Assembly (NCBI GenBank): GCA_018287875.1
Contig: JAGVVL010000001.1
Location: 8,308,001-8,372,000, forward strand
Direction: 5' to 3'
Length of the DNA stretch: 64,000 nt
Source: Nigrospora sphaerica
Taxonomy: Eukaryota > Ascomycota > Sordariomycetes > Amphisphaeriales > Apiosporaceae
The notes under the pieces were generated by a model, which was not told the origin of the DNA, made no database searches, and worked only from the letters and a program-made list of their open reading frames with translations. Of this stretch, positions 1 through 10,809 are shown one piece after another; within the stretch, counting starts at the first letter, position 1, and each line of letters starts with the position of its first letter. Made by a program: the position numbers and the translations under genes.

Positions 1-635
1 CGCCCGGCTACGGCGTTGGTGGTACGAAGTGAACCACTGGCCCATTCCCACCAAGACCAAAAAGGCGTAGTAGTAGGTAGTCGAAGCGCTGTCCGGGGCC
101 GAGACAGACCGCGGGCCTCATGCCCCGAGGGAAGGGCGGCCGTTAAGTGTTCAATACGAGGCAAAGGACGGAGGGGAACATCACATCGCGCGGGAGGGGG
201 AACAGTAGAACGGGGCAAAGCTCTTGCTTGTATCATGATGACAACGCCTACCGGGCATTCCCCGAGAAGACGGACTATGGCCCATCTAAACCGTCTGGGT
301 GATCCGTGTTAGGCGGCCAAAGCATACCGGCGGCAATATAGACCTACGTGAACCCACCGCCGCGGCAACACCGACAGGATAACTCCCGGCCGGCCCACCG
401 GATGCGCCCTTGACCATAATGCTCTCGGAGTCCTCCATCACCCGGGCGAGCCCGGCTCTTTCGACCGTCGCCCGTCTATTGCTGTACAGCCGCCCCCCGC
501 GAATCCGCCCGCAGTTGGTTGCCTGCAGCAGAACGCCTCCAAGAACACCGTACGCCCGCAAAACCCATAGCAAGCAGCGAGCCGCGCCTCCCCCCCGTCG
601 CCGCTGATACCGTCATTGTACACACCGCAGTGGCT
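1..635. other. Left-edge intergenic DNA, no gene seen
   Basis: This is GC-rich sequence lying 3' of the first minus-strand gene. Short open frames occur on both strands, but none carries a recognisable domain or a plausible intron chain. It probably includes the 3'UTR of the DDT/WHIM gene. Nothing else can be supported. Confidence 0.6.
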
Positions 636-2737
636 CTACTCGCCCGACAGGGCGCCGACAGGCTTCGCCAGGGCGAGGCCGTGCTGCAGCTTGTCCGGGC
701 TTTCCCTATAAGCCAAGGACGTGGGCTGCAGAGAAGCGGCCGCTGGCGTCAGGGGCGGTGCCTGCGCCGTGATGGCCGAAGCCGCCGGAAGGGACGGTTC
801 CGGGGTACTCTGCTTCTGAGGCGCCGCTGTCTTGGGCGCGACGAAAATGGCATCCTCGGTTTTCTGCCCTTTTCCCGCAGGGGTCGGCTCCGTCTCGGCG
901 TCGGCGCCGTTGTAACGGAACTTTTCCAAGTCCAGCTTGATGCCGCCCCCCTCTTGCTGGGGTACCTTGAGCTTCACGACCATGGACTTGGGGCTGTCGT
1001 CCAGGTCCGTGTCTTCGTCTGCCATCTCCACATCCTCGTCCGACTCATCCTCCGCCTCGCTCTCCTCGTCGGGCACGTGGTCGTCCTCATCTTCGTTGAG
1101 ATCCGGCTCGCTCTCATCCTCGTCATCGTCGCCCGACTTGTAGCCCCGTCGTGTTTTGGCGGATGGTGCCCAGCCGTTGGTTCCGTGGTTCACCGCGGCC
1201 GCTCGGCGGGGGCGGCCTGTGGGTCCCACCGACGACTCTTTGGAGGCAGCTCTGGTGTTGTCCTCCCGCTCGGGGCTGGTGGTCACGAGGTTGTTGGCGG
1301 CATCTACCGTCATGCGCGAGGGCGCCTTGACCTGACGGCCACTCGCCGTCGTCAGAGGGCCGATGGGCTCGGCTGGTGTGTTGCTGCCCGTGGTGCGCGC
1401 AGACCGGCGGTTGCCAGTCGAGTCGGACAGGAATTCATCGTCGTCCGAGTAGGTGTACTTCATACGTTTACCTCTCGTGCGACCTTCGTACATGGAGAAG
1501 CCCGGCTCGGGGCGCTTGAAGCGCTCCTTCTGCGCCTGGCGGTACTCGCGGCGCTTGCGCTTCTCGAGCGTGGCCTCGAACCGAGGCACGGCCGACTGCA
1601 TCTGCTGGGCGAGTTTTCGGGCCCGGGGGCCTCCGTCGACCGAGATCAGCTTATCGATGAGGGCGTTGAGCTCGTCGATGTTGCCTGCCACGCTCCACCA
1701 CGTCCTGTTGAAACCGGCGGGGTTGCTCTCGCGATAGACACGGAAAGCAGTGTCGTCGAGGCCTTCGACGAGGAAGTATCGGCGCTTTTCGCTGTCGGAA
1801 CCCCAAGGCTGGACCGAGAGGGGTTGGTTGAGGTCGTCTTCACGGCGACTGCCCTTGTAGGACTGGTTGATGATACTCCGGACCACTTCAGACGAGGAGA
1901 GCGTCCACAGGATGAGAGTCCGTAGTAGGGTAAGCTGTTCGCGCGGCCCAAGTCAATATACAGCCAGTGCGCAAGGCAGTCGCGGAGGGACGGGGAATGC
2001 AGGGGCTTGTTGGTGGTGCGACGGGTTGGGGAGGAAATGGGATAGGATTGGCACGTACGCGCTCGGTAGGATTCATGGAGGCAAATGTAGCACCGCCCGA
2101 CAGCGGGCTCTTCTCCCAATTCTTGGCCCATTGGTTCTTGTGTGTCGAAATGGCATCCTCGAGCGCTCTATTGTAGTGGCCCGGCCTGCCGAGGGCGGTC
2201 AGCTGTCAAATTTCAGAATGCGGCGGCATTGCGTCATACTTGACATCCTGCTTGCGGTTCAGCAGCAAGCTGAGAAGGGCGCACAAGAAATGCTCGACAC
2301 GGTCGCCGGGCACGGAGTCGGTGATGTCGCGCTCGAGCTCTTGGGGGCCGAAGTTGGCCAGGGACTTGGGGAATGCTTCGTTGAAGCGGGAGCGGAACAT
2401 GACGATGAACTAGGAACGCTTGAGTTAGCCACGCGGTTGCACGCGAATTCTCGCGTTTGGGACGCGATTTCGGTCCGTTTCGTACCGCAATGTCCGGATT
2501 GTCTGCCAAAACATAGTCATGAGGGGGAGAAGGCTCTCGCTTGGGCGCAGGCGGTGGCGACGGCTCTTTGGTCGCTTTTGCCGCGGCTGCTTTGGCCTTC
2601 GCACCCTTGGGCAGCTTGTGGAAGAACTTTAGGATGCCGCCCTTCTCGCGCTTGAGTTGGACGTCGCCCTCGTCGTCCGACGGCGCGGGCGATAGCGACG
2701 ACAGGGAGGACAGGTCACTAGACTCGTCGTCGGCCAT
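636..2737 (-). CDS. DDT/WHIM1-domain chromatin-associated protein
   Basis: Four exons give a 615-residue protein: 2737-2486, 2409-2240, 2185-2059 and 1934-636. All three introns have GT donors (GTACG, GTATG, GTACG), end in AG, and preserve the frame. The N-terminus is acidic and Ser-rich. A helical DDT-like segment follows (residues about 85-160, beginning FIVMFRSRFNEAFP), then a WHIM1-like block (LTLLRTLILWTLSSSEVVRS, about 183-202) and the aromatic segment RRYFLVEGLDDTAFRVYRE. A WHIM2-like WWSVAGNIDELNALIDKL comes next, then a long disordered tail with acidic runs. DDT plus WHIM modules are known from ISWI-associated subunits that grip linker DNA, so a nuclear remodelling role is inferred. 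No PHD finger or bromodomain is visible, and I cannot assign it to a named yeast subunit. The start at 2737 is the first ATG of the Ser-rich frame. Confidence 0.82.
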
Positions 2738-5554
2738 CTTAGAGACTGCCGGCGATGTGGTGGTGGTGGGTGATGTGTGGTGTTGATGGGGGGCGTTGCG
2801 GGCCGGAATGTGTGACTTAGCCCAGGTGGTGGAAAGAAGTAGAGAAAGCAAGTAGCATCAACCAAAATGGGCCGCACACACTAAAAACCCACTCTGCCAT
2901 GGACAGCTTGAGCCGCACTCTCTTCAGAGGACCACGGATATGATAGGCTCCGGCATCCATTGTTGCTATCTACAGACTGCGAGACCCCATTGCCCCGACA
3001 CTCGCGGGCTAGCACGTCGTGCCACCGCCAGGACACAGGACCGGTTGGTTGCTTTGTCTTTCCCTCGAACGCGCTGCTCGGCCTGCCGTTCCTGGCTCGC
3101 CAACGTGAAGCCTTGCCGCCGCATGCAGTGGCTGGTCAGCGTACATACAGAGCTACCGGCCAGCTCTCATCAGCATACATGCCGGCATGGTCCCCACCGG
3201 GAGGACGAGAGACGTTCGGTGCCCCCCCGCTGCAGCCGTACCAGTGATCGGGTCTCCCAAGTCCCCCGCCGCGCCGTGGTGACTGCGGCATCGAAATCAT
3301 ACCCACCCGCAGCATCGTGGGCTTTCTGGTGTTGAGTTCCGGGGGCCTCGCCATGTCGAGGCGGCTATTCCCATGGGCGGTGGACCCCACATAACCAGCG
3401 AAGCCCCAGGCCTTGTAGGGACGCGCCGCTGACCAGAAGAACCCGCCCGCGCGGTGCTGCTTCGCTGGCACAAAATTCGAACAGCTTCGACGAGGGTGAT
3501 GGGCCTTGGTGTCTTTGGGAAGCACGCTTGCTGTGCTGCGCGGCCCGACATGCCAGGGTGTTGCTATGCGGTAGCAAGCACACCACCGGTCTTCTCCAAA
3601 CCCGCTTCCCTGTCAGATTTTGGAGAAGAATGTGCACGGCCGACCCCGACCGCGCGAGGTTGACAGGGCTTCCCAAAGCCAGGAGAATGAGGTCATCACG
3701 ACCGTTCCGGCCCCCGCAAAGCCCTCGAGAAGCTGGAGGAGATGGCCACCTCCACCAAGGACTCGGAGCTTGGCATGTGGTGATTCGGCATATGAGCGAA
3801 CAGCCCCCCTCCCCATTCTGGCGGCTGCCAAAACCAAGATCTCCTGCACGCACCACCGGGCACACGAGTTATGGCCACTGGACCGAGGCTGCTTGAACAA
3901 CGCAGGAGCGAGGCGCCTGCGAGAGTCCCGCGCGGGGGCCGGGCCCGTCGCTGGGCAGCGAGCCCCAGGGTCAGCCGTGCGATGGCGGCGCTTGGAAAGA
4001 GGCAGCGTGCCAGCACGGGCAGCGATGAGGCCTCAAGAGCCATGGCCGGGGCCCTGCAACGGAAACCGGGGGCATCTCATGCCGCCCAGATGTCGGGGGT
4101 CGCAGGGCCAGCAGGCTGGGGTCGGAGAGGCGCAGGTCTCTCGGCTTGCCCACATGCCCATCTCGTTGTCAACCGCGCACGCCGCGAAAAGGCCATCGCA
4201 TCCACCCAACCACACGGCCGCAACCAAAATCGCCCAACATCACGACATCACGTCAATACCTGGTCAAGCCGCGTCCGAGACGCCCAGAACGGGGACGACG
4301 AGTGCATTCCGCCGCGAGTGCCACGTGTCGCGTAACCGGGCTGGGCACGGGGTGTCCGGTTCGTAGTAGTACCAGGGGAGCAGGCAATTTGCAAGCGCCC
4401 CGGAGGAGCGGGCCAGCGATGCGCGGCCCGCGACGAGGGATCGCTGGAACGAGACGCGCGTGACTCACGACGGGAGTGTTGAGGTTCTGGGGGAGGTGCG
4501 TCACTTCCGGGAAATATCCGGCGCAGAGGCATGGCGGCGCCCGGGCCACCCATTCGCCACCAATGGCAAAAATGGGGTCCATCACTGCATCCGCGGTGGG
4601 ACGTAGAGAAATGGGATTTTGGGCCAGGCAGCCTATCCAGCCGCTAGCCCGATGCGCGCACGCCTATTGTAGGGCAGTAATGACGGCAGACGGCACAACA
4701 GTCTCCCAGGTATTCGGGTAAGAATGCCACCGTAGACTCACCCTTCATAATACTTCAGTGCCACGGCTGCCTCGGCCACCTGGCTGCTGCTAACAGCGTT
4801 GCTGGTTGCAATACGTAACAGATCTACGGCGATCGCCGTCACTTTGGGTGACCGTGTGGGCAGAAGAGTAAGATTTCAACCCTACCCTCCTGGTGCGGTG
4901 AGGCATGGATGCCGACCACCTACATGAGGTGTTCAGTGACTGCCACGACTGCCCGCTGGGCCTCACTGCCTGCGTCCTATATGAGAGAGGGGGCGGGACG
5001 GGGAATTGAAGGCCAAAGCCAGGAAACAATGCGGCAGCTCCCACAGCCCGTCAGCTTGGCCTCTATGCTTTTTCTAGAGCGAAGTGTATGGGACGTTAAC
5101 AATGGACCTCAAGGAACGCGTGCAGTGTATCTGTGTAGGCTGTGGGTTGCGGTCATGGTAGGTACAACTCGGCTGACTCGGACGGCACAAACCAGCAAAA
5201 CCTCTCAGCATCAGCTCCGCTCCGCCTTTTGCCAGTCCAGCCAGTGACGGTACAGAGGGTACATTTCCCTAGGGTCTGACGGGTTTAGGTGCATGAATGA
5301 AAATAGTCTTCCAGCAGCCCAACCCCGGGGGCAATCTACAACTAGGTCTTCTGCTGCCCACCAATACCTTACCCACTCCACTCCTGATTCTTCTTCACAC
5401 CCGGTCGCTTTGTATTTGCCCGTCTCAGCCCAGCCCAGGACGTGTTCGCGTTCTCCCTACGCAAGACGGCCCATTGTCGTTTGGTCTTCCCACTCGTGCA
5501 CAAGAACAGCCATAGTCTTTGCCCGTGTCGTTGCCCGCGACCAAACCGCCCAAC
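2738..5554. other. Intergenic region between DDT/WHIM gene and eRF1, no gene seen
   Basis: About 2.8 kb separates two divergently transcribed genes, so both promoters and 5'UTRs lie here. Several open frames of 80-250 codons exist, such as 3620-4366 on the plus strand. Their translations are Arg/Pro/Ala-rich, overlap each other in several frames, and contain no family motif. I regard them as GC-driven chance frames. I found no tRNA, 5S rRNA or repeat array here. Confidence 0.6.
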
Positions 5555-7100
5555 ATGAGTGACCAACAGCAGGCCAACGAGGCCGAGAAGAACGTACGTC
5601 GAACCATCCTCCACACGCGCGCGCGCGTCCGGCCTTGCCGACCGCAACATGCTGGACAGCTGCTGACCTCGAGCGATGCTCCAGATTGAGATATGGAAGG
5701 TCAAGAAGCTGATCAAGCGTCTCGAGGCTGCCCGTGGTAACGGCACCTCGATGATCTCGCTCATCATCCGTAAATTCTCGTGCCCCACCAACCCCTCCTT
5801 TGCGTCCGCCACGGCTGACAACCGCCCGCAGCTCCCAAGGATCAGATCTCGCGAGTAGCCAAGATGTTGGCCGAAGAATACGTAGGTGGCCTAGCGCGCC
5901 GTCTCCTCTTCCCCCCCCCTCTCCCTCGCGCCTTTGACGGCCGGCTGACGCGCCCGCCTCCAGGGTACCGCCTCCAACATCAAGTCCCGTGTCAACCGTC
6001 AGTCGGTGCTGTCGGCCATCACCTCGACCCAGCAGCGTCTCAAGCTGTACAACAAGGTCCCGCCCAACGGCCTGGTCGTTTACTGCGGTGAAATCCTGAC
6101 CCAGGAGGGCAAGGAGCGCAAGGTCAACATCGACTTCGAGCCCTTCAAGCCCATCAACACGTCGCTGTACCTCTGTGACAACAAATTCCACACGGAGGCC
6201 CTGGCGGAGCTGCTCGAGTCGGACCAGAAGTTTGGCTTCATCATCATGGACGGTAACGGCGCCCTCTTCGGCACGCTGAGCGGCAACACACGCGACATTG
6301 TCCACAAGTTCTCGGTCGATCTGCCCAAGAAGCACGGCCGTGGTGGTCAGTCGGCCCTCCGTTTCGCCCGTCTCCGAGAGGAGAAGCGCCACAACTACGT
6401 CCGCAAGGTGGCCGAACTGGCCGTGCAGAACTTCATCACGGCCGACAAGGTCAACGTGGCCGGCATCATTCTCGCCGGTTCGGCCGATTTCAAGAACGAC
6501 CTGAACGCCTCGGACATGTTCGACGGCCGCCTGCAGACCAAGGTCATCAAAGTGGTGGACGTCTCGTACGGCGGCGAGAACGGCTTCAACCAGGCCATCG
6601 AGCTGGCGTCGGAGACGCTGAGCAACGTCAAGTTCATCCAGGAGAAGAAACTGATCGGCAAGTACTTTGAGGAGATCAGCCAGGACACGGGCAAGGTCTG
6701 CTACGGCATCGACGACACGCTGAAGGCCCTCGAGCTCGGCGCCGTCGAGATCTTGATCGTGTTCGAGAACCTCGAGATCACGCGCTGGGTGCTCAAGGAC
6801 AGCAACGGTAGCGAGATCATCCTGCACACGACCAAGCAACAGGAGCAGGCCAACCGCGACAAGTTCATGGACAAGGAGACTGGCCAGGAGATGGAGATCG
6901 TCTCGCAGGAATCCTTCCTCGAGTGGATCGCCGAGCACTACAAGGACTTTGGTACCAACCTGGAGTTCGTCTCGGACCGGTCGACCGAGGGCAACCAGTT
7001 CGTTAAGGGCTTTGGCGGCATCGGCGGTATTCTCCGCTACAAGGTCAACTTTGAGCAGTTGGCCGATGTGAGCGACGATGATGAGTACTACGACGATTGA
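5555..7100 (+). CDS. SUP45: Eukaryotic peptide chain release factor subunit 1 (eRF1)
   Basis: Four exons (5555-5593, 5685-5769, 5832-5881, 5964-7100) encode 436 residues, the usual eRF1 length. eRF1 decodes all three stop codons in the ribosomal A site and, with eRF3, triggers peptidyl-tRNA hydrolysis. All key motifs are intact. The N domain has TASNIKS (residues 60-66) and YLCDNKF (127-133). The M domain has the catalytic GGQ (185-187) in KKHGRGGQS. The acidic C-terminus ends DDDEYYDD. Introns are 91, 62 and 82 nt. The start is fixed by the [13 protein letters not shown] leader, which joins in frame to the conserved [20 protein letters not shown] segment. The stop is UGA followed by C, a weak termination context, and 85 sense codons follow in the same frame. 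Identification is secure. Confidence 0.98.
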
Positions 7101-7358
7101 CAAGATGAAAGCGATCCCGTAACCAACGCGGATCCCAAAGAAGCTATCGCGCCCGAGCCGGCGCCTGTCGTCAAGAAGGAAACAGAGCGGGCGCCTCCGC
7201 CCCACCCGCTGGCCAAGGCCACGCCGCGGTTCGCCGAGCCGTTGTCGTACAAGGAGCGACGTCTCGAGAAGATTGGCCCGGCGAACTCGCTGCACACGGC
7301 CAAGCAGGTGGCCCGCCCCAGCCCGCTCCGCGACATATCGACGGCTTCTTCAAGTTGA
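7101..7358 (+). other. In-frame readthrough extension of eRF1 (85 codons plus stop)
   Basis: Directly after the eRF1 UGA the frame stays open from CAA (7101) to a UGA at 7356-7358. The peptide starts QDESDPVTNADPKEA and includes AEPLSYKERRLEKIGPANS. It looks like a natural charged, Pro-rich tail, and third codon positions are strongly G/C-biased, as in the flanking exon. There is no ATG in this frame, so the segment can be reached only by readthrough of the UGA-C stop or by an unrecognised splice form. Family knowledge (from memory): eRF1 of plants and of Neurospora crassa has been reported to be autoregulated by readthrough of its own stop. The segment itself is observed; its function is inferred. 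Confidence 0.65.
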
Positions 7359-7388
7359 GTCCAGCTGAGTTACGGAAAGGGTACGAAG

Positions 7389-7470
7389 GTACGTCACGCC
7401 GATGACAGCCCAGGCCCAGGCCCAGGGCCTGGCGCAGCGGCAGGCCGGAGAGGTGCTAACCAGACGACAG
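7389..7470 (+). other. Intron in the eRF1 3'UTR / extension region (82 nt)
   Basis: The sequence shows donor GTACGT at 7389, a perfect branch motif GCTAAC at 7455-7460, and acceptor GACAG ending at 7470, so the branch lies about ten bases before the acceptor. It starts 288 nt after the normal eRF1 stop, but only 30 nt after the readthrough stop. An intron more than about 50 nt beyond a stop commonly sensitises an mRNA to nonsense-mediated decay. The spacing would therefore separate the two termination events. Splicing is not demonstrated here. Confidence 0.75.
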
Positions 7471-7496
7471 GTAACCCGTCTACCGGTGAGGTCTAA

Positions 7497-8550
7497 ATTC
7501 GTAGACCCTGGATGCGCCTTGGTCGTGAGGCGTGAAGCCAGGCAGGAAGAGAGAGGGGGGTGTTGGAGGAGCATGGGCCTATCAGTGAATCACGGCCTGG
7601 TTCGCCTCGCCTGCTTTGCCCTGATCCCGCGGTCTCCCATGAAACGAGCATGGGCCGCGGGAACATGTTGAGCAACTATCCGGATCTGTAATCTATGCCG
7701 CCTCCCAAGTAGATCGTTATCAACCCAGACTATCGTTTGTCCGCTCACTCTGGACGCGTCTCGTGTTGTACCATGCTGGGTGGGATGCCAGCCCTCGGAG
7801 GGCCGGGTATCGCATAGCAGGCCCAGTGCTCCCTGGCCGGCGAAGCGAGGTCCTCTTAAGCAACGCCTTGACGCGGGGGAGCCCGTGAGCCATGACGTGA
7901 TGACGCCCCTAGTTCGCGGTGTGGGACGTACGGATACGCTGGCATGCGCGTCTTTCTGCCCTTTCCCCCCCTCTCATGCGCATGCGGCTGTCCGTGGGCA
8001 CCTCATCGGCTTCCCCTCTGAATTCCGGCCTCTGCGTACCACGGAGCAAAAGCAAGTAACCCCCACCCAAGAGCTATAGCGACATAGGTACACAGCTTAG
8101 CGACTTACGTAAGCAACCGGAGGTAGGGGATTGATCTGCGCGCCCTTTGACTGATTCTCGGGCAGCAGCGGCGGCCGGTGAGCGAAGGTTGTTCTGTACG
8201 CACCCAGCCCATTCTGTTTTCTTCGCATCTGCCTGCTCTGGTGTCGTGGGTTTTCTTGAGCCAGATTTGAGACTCAAGGCATTCACGGGGGTTGTTTCTT
8301 CCCTCGCCTCGCTCGGTTGAATTTCCTGTTGCGTGCCGATCTCGGCCGGGTCAAACTCAGGCAACTTGCCGGCCCGCCGCCGAGAGACCGAGTCGTGCGC
8401 CGTCGCCGTCCCTGCGCAAGAGCAGCGCCGTTTCTCAACACAAAAGAAGACGCCCCCGACACAAAGAAGACGCTCCCGACGACAACATCTTGTCTTTGGT
8501 GGTTTTCTTCCCAGCTTCCCTTCTCTCTCCCCCTTCCTTCGCGGCCCGTC
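7497..8550 (+). other. Intergenic region between eRF1 and prephenate dehydratase
   Basis: About 1 kb holds the end of the eRF1 transcript and the promoter and 5'UTR of the next plus-strand gene. Its left part contains a strong hairpin (listed separately). No convincing coding sequence is present. The open frames around 8074-8775 on the minus strand overlap the first exon of the next gene and look like antisense shadows. Confidence 0.55.
7625..7662 (+). other. Strong stem-loop downstream of eRF1
   Basis: Arms TCCCGCGG (7625-7632) and CCGCGGGA (7655-7662) pair perfectly. Inside them CCCATG (7636-7641) pairs with CATGGG (7649-7654). This gives a 14-bp stem with a three-base bulge (7633-7635) and a seven-base loop. 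It lies about 155 nt past the eRF1 3' intron and could be part of the 3'UTR or near the transcript end. No T-run follows, so it is not a bacterial-type terminator. Confidence 0.6.
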
Positions 8551-10055
8551 ATGACGAGCCCGACGCACCACCACGCCGACAACGGCCAGGACGGCGCCGG
8601 CGCGGCCCAGCCCGCGAAGCCCGTCGTGTGCTTCCTGGGGCCCGTCGCTTCGTATACGCACCAGGTAGGCATCAACCTCACCCCACCCCCCCTTCGGCCG
8701 AAAGAAAACATGGTGGGAAGGACATGGCAATCGTGGGGGGGAGGGCGCGCGAGGGTGACATCGCTCATGCATCAATTCTCCTAGGCCACCCTCGACACGT
8801 TCCCTGGGGAAAAGTTTGAGCTTATGCCCGTCATGACGATTAAAGGTCAGTGTGTCCGTCTTGCTGTCATTCTCCCTTCACTTCTCCTTTGGTACGTGTC
8901 CCACATGGTGGTGCGCCTATGGGGGATATGTGTGGTGTATTTGTGTGTTTTTATGTGCAGGTGGCATTATAAAACTTCCCCTTTCGGCCGGCCGGGGGTC
9001 AGCAGCCAACCCGGTTGCCCCCGCCCCCCCTTTCTTTCCGTCCCCCCTTTATAATACTGACGGTTGGGAGCTTCACTCCCTCCTCGGCAGACATCTTCGA
9101 CACGACGCAGTCGGGCGCCGCCACCTACGGTGTGGTGCCCTTTGAGAACTCAACCAACGGCTCCGTCATCTTCACGCTGGACCAGTTCGCCGACCGCGAC
9201 GGCGAGTACCCGGACCTGTCCGTGTGCGCCGAGATCTACCTCGACGTGCACCACTGCCTGCTGGGCCGCCTCCCCGACCCGCCGTCGGACGGACCGCCCC
9301 CGCTGCACACGGCCGGCACCCTTGGCGCGGGTGAGGCGTCCCCGGAGACGGCGCCGCGCGAACCTCGGCCGCCGGCCACGGGCCCGCGCGGCCGGCCGGC
9401 GTGCGGGCTGGACCACGTGCGGCGTGTCTACAGCCACCCGCAGGCGTTCGGGCAGTGCACGCGCTTCCTGGCGGCGCACCTGCGGGGCGTCGAGACGGTC
9501 GACGCGGCGTCTACGGCGCGCGCCGCCGCCCTCGCCGCCGCCGACCCCACGGGCGCCTCGGTCGCCCTCAGCGCCGCCGCCGCCGCCGCCCCGCACGGCC
9601 TCGCCGTGCTCGCCCGCGACGTCGAGGACCGCGCCGACAACACGACGCGCTTCTTCGTCCTGCGCCGCGGCCGCGGTGCCGCCGGCCCCGGCGCCCTCGC
9701 CATCCCGGGCCTGCCGCCCCGTGCCCCGCGTCCCGCCGCCCCGGCGGCGACCCCCGCCGACGATGGAGGGGCGCCCACCCCCGAGGCCAAGTCCCTCCTC
9801 TCCTTCACGGTGCCGCACGCCGAGCCCGGCGCCCTCGCCGCCGTCCTCGACTGCTTCCGCCGCCGCCGCCTCAACCTGACGAGCATCGCCTCGCGCCCCT
9901 CGCTGCGCGCTCCCTTCAACTACGTCTTCTTTGTCGAGTTCGAGGGCCACCGCTTCGCCGACCCCGACGGCCGCGTCGCCGCCGTCCTCGCCGACGTCGC
10001 CCACGCCGCCCAGAGCGTCCGCTGGCTCGGCAGCTGGGAAAACATGCGCCGGTGA
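8551..10055 (+). CDS. PHA2: Prephenate dehydratase (phenylalanine biosynthesis)
   Basis: Three exons (8551-8664, 8785-8845, 9091-10055) encode 379 residues. The enzyme converts prephenate to phenylpyruvate, the committed step to phenylalanine. It opens with the family motif VCFLGPVASYTHQAT. It then has GAATYGVVPFENSTNGSV (substrate-binding loop) and the catalytic Thr-Arg-Phe in DNTTRFFVL. A C-terminal ACT domain follows (LLSFTVPHAEPGALAAVLDC, then LTSIASRPS, the ESRP-equivalent Phe-sensing motif). The ACT domain suggests feedback control by phenylalanine. Oddities: intron 2 is 245 nt, long for this genome. A Pro/Gly/Ala-rich insert of about 45 residues (around 9280-9410) interrupts the catalytic domain after the CLLGRL segment. 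The start was chosen because its leader joins in frame to the conserved motif. Confidence 0.95.
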
Positions 10056-10809
10056 CCGACAAAGGGATGGATTTCCAGAAAACCAGAAGAGGGAAAAAAA
10101 AGAAAAAGGAAAAAAAGGAAGGGGGGGGTAAAAACACAAAAAGTGTAACTAGCGGGGGAGGCGGATGGGGACGGGGATCGGGGGAAAACCCCACCCAAAA
10201 AGGGGGAGAGGCGGCGGGGCGCTACTCCAAGAAGCTCAAGAGAAAGAAAAGGCTGATCATTTGGTGGACTGACCTCCCTCTCCTCGAACCAAGCAGAAAG
10301 TCTACACGCGCACGTATGTCCGTATGAGTATATGGTTGCGCCGGCTATTCGTGTCACCAATATCCCCCACTCCAGCCGCGTCATCTAGTCAGGTTGTGTA
10401 ACGAACAACTCGGCCACGTTGGGTGCGATATGGTGCTGTTCTCTGCCGGAAGTCGTTCATCTGGCCCACTCCCCGAGGACAAACCTCCTAGCACTCGCTT
10501 GCTCGAGCCGGCACTTCATTGTCTCATCAGAGATGGCAAGTGTTGGTAAAAGGGGCACGCTTATCAGGAACGGTTAGCACGACGCTTTCAACCCAACTAT
10601 CGTACTGATTCCCCTCCTGCTTCTAGATTATAGTACAGGATTTGTGGTTCGTAGGAAAAACTGAAGACGCCTGGAATGAGTGCGCACAACGAACCACGAA
10701 GTGCAACCATTCGCTACCCCTATTCTTCGCCCGACAGACAGGCACGCTGCATGTGTCGGCCCCTTGGCCGCCTGCCCGTCCGCGCCGCTGGTATCTCATG
10801 CCTCCCAAT
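10056..10809. other. Convergent intergenic region (PHA2 / PDA1)
   Basis: Two genes end toward each other here. The left part is a purine-rich, probably 3'UTR sequence (see repeat at 10085). The rest has no coding signal or RNA gene that I can recognise. Confidence 0.6.
10085..10128 (+). repeat. Purine-only low-complexity tract
   Basis: An uninterrupted run of about 44 A/G bases, with A-runs and a terminal G8, sits 30 bases after the PHA2 stop, inside the likely 3'UTR. It is simple low-complexity sequence. Confidence 0.85.

Noticed and set aside
5457..7295. 612-codon open frame antisense to eRF1
   Set aside because: It mirrors the eRF1 exons: high G/C at codon position 3 removes stops in the opposite frame. 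The translation is Leu/Val/Asp-rich without domains, and eRF1 is certain.
9150..10139. Long open frames antisense to and in alternate frames of prephenate dehydratase
   Set aside because: They are very GC-rich shadow frames with Arg/Pro/Gly-rich translations; the PDT and ACT motifs fix the true frame.
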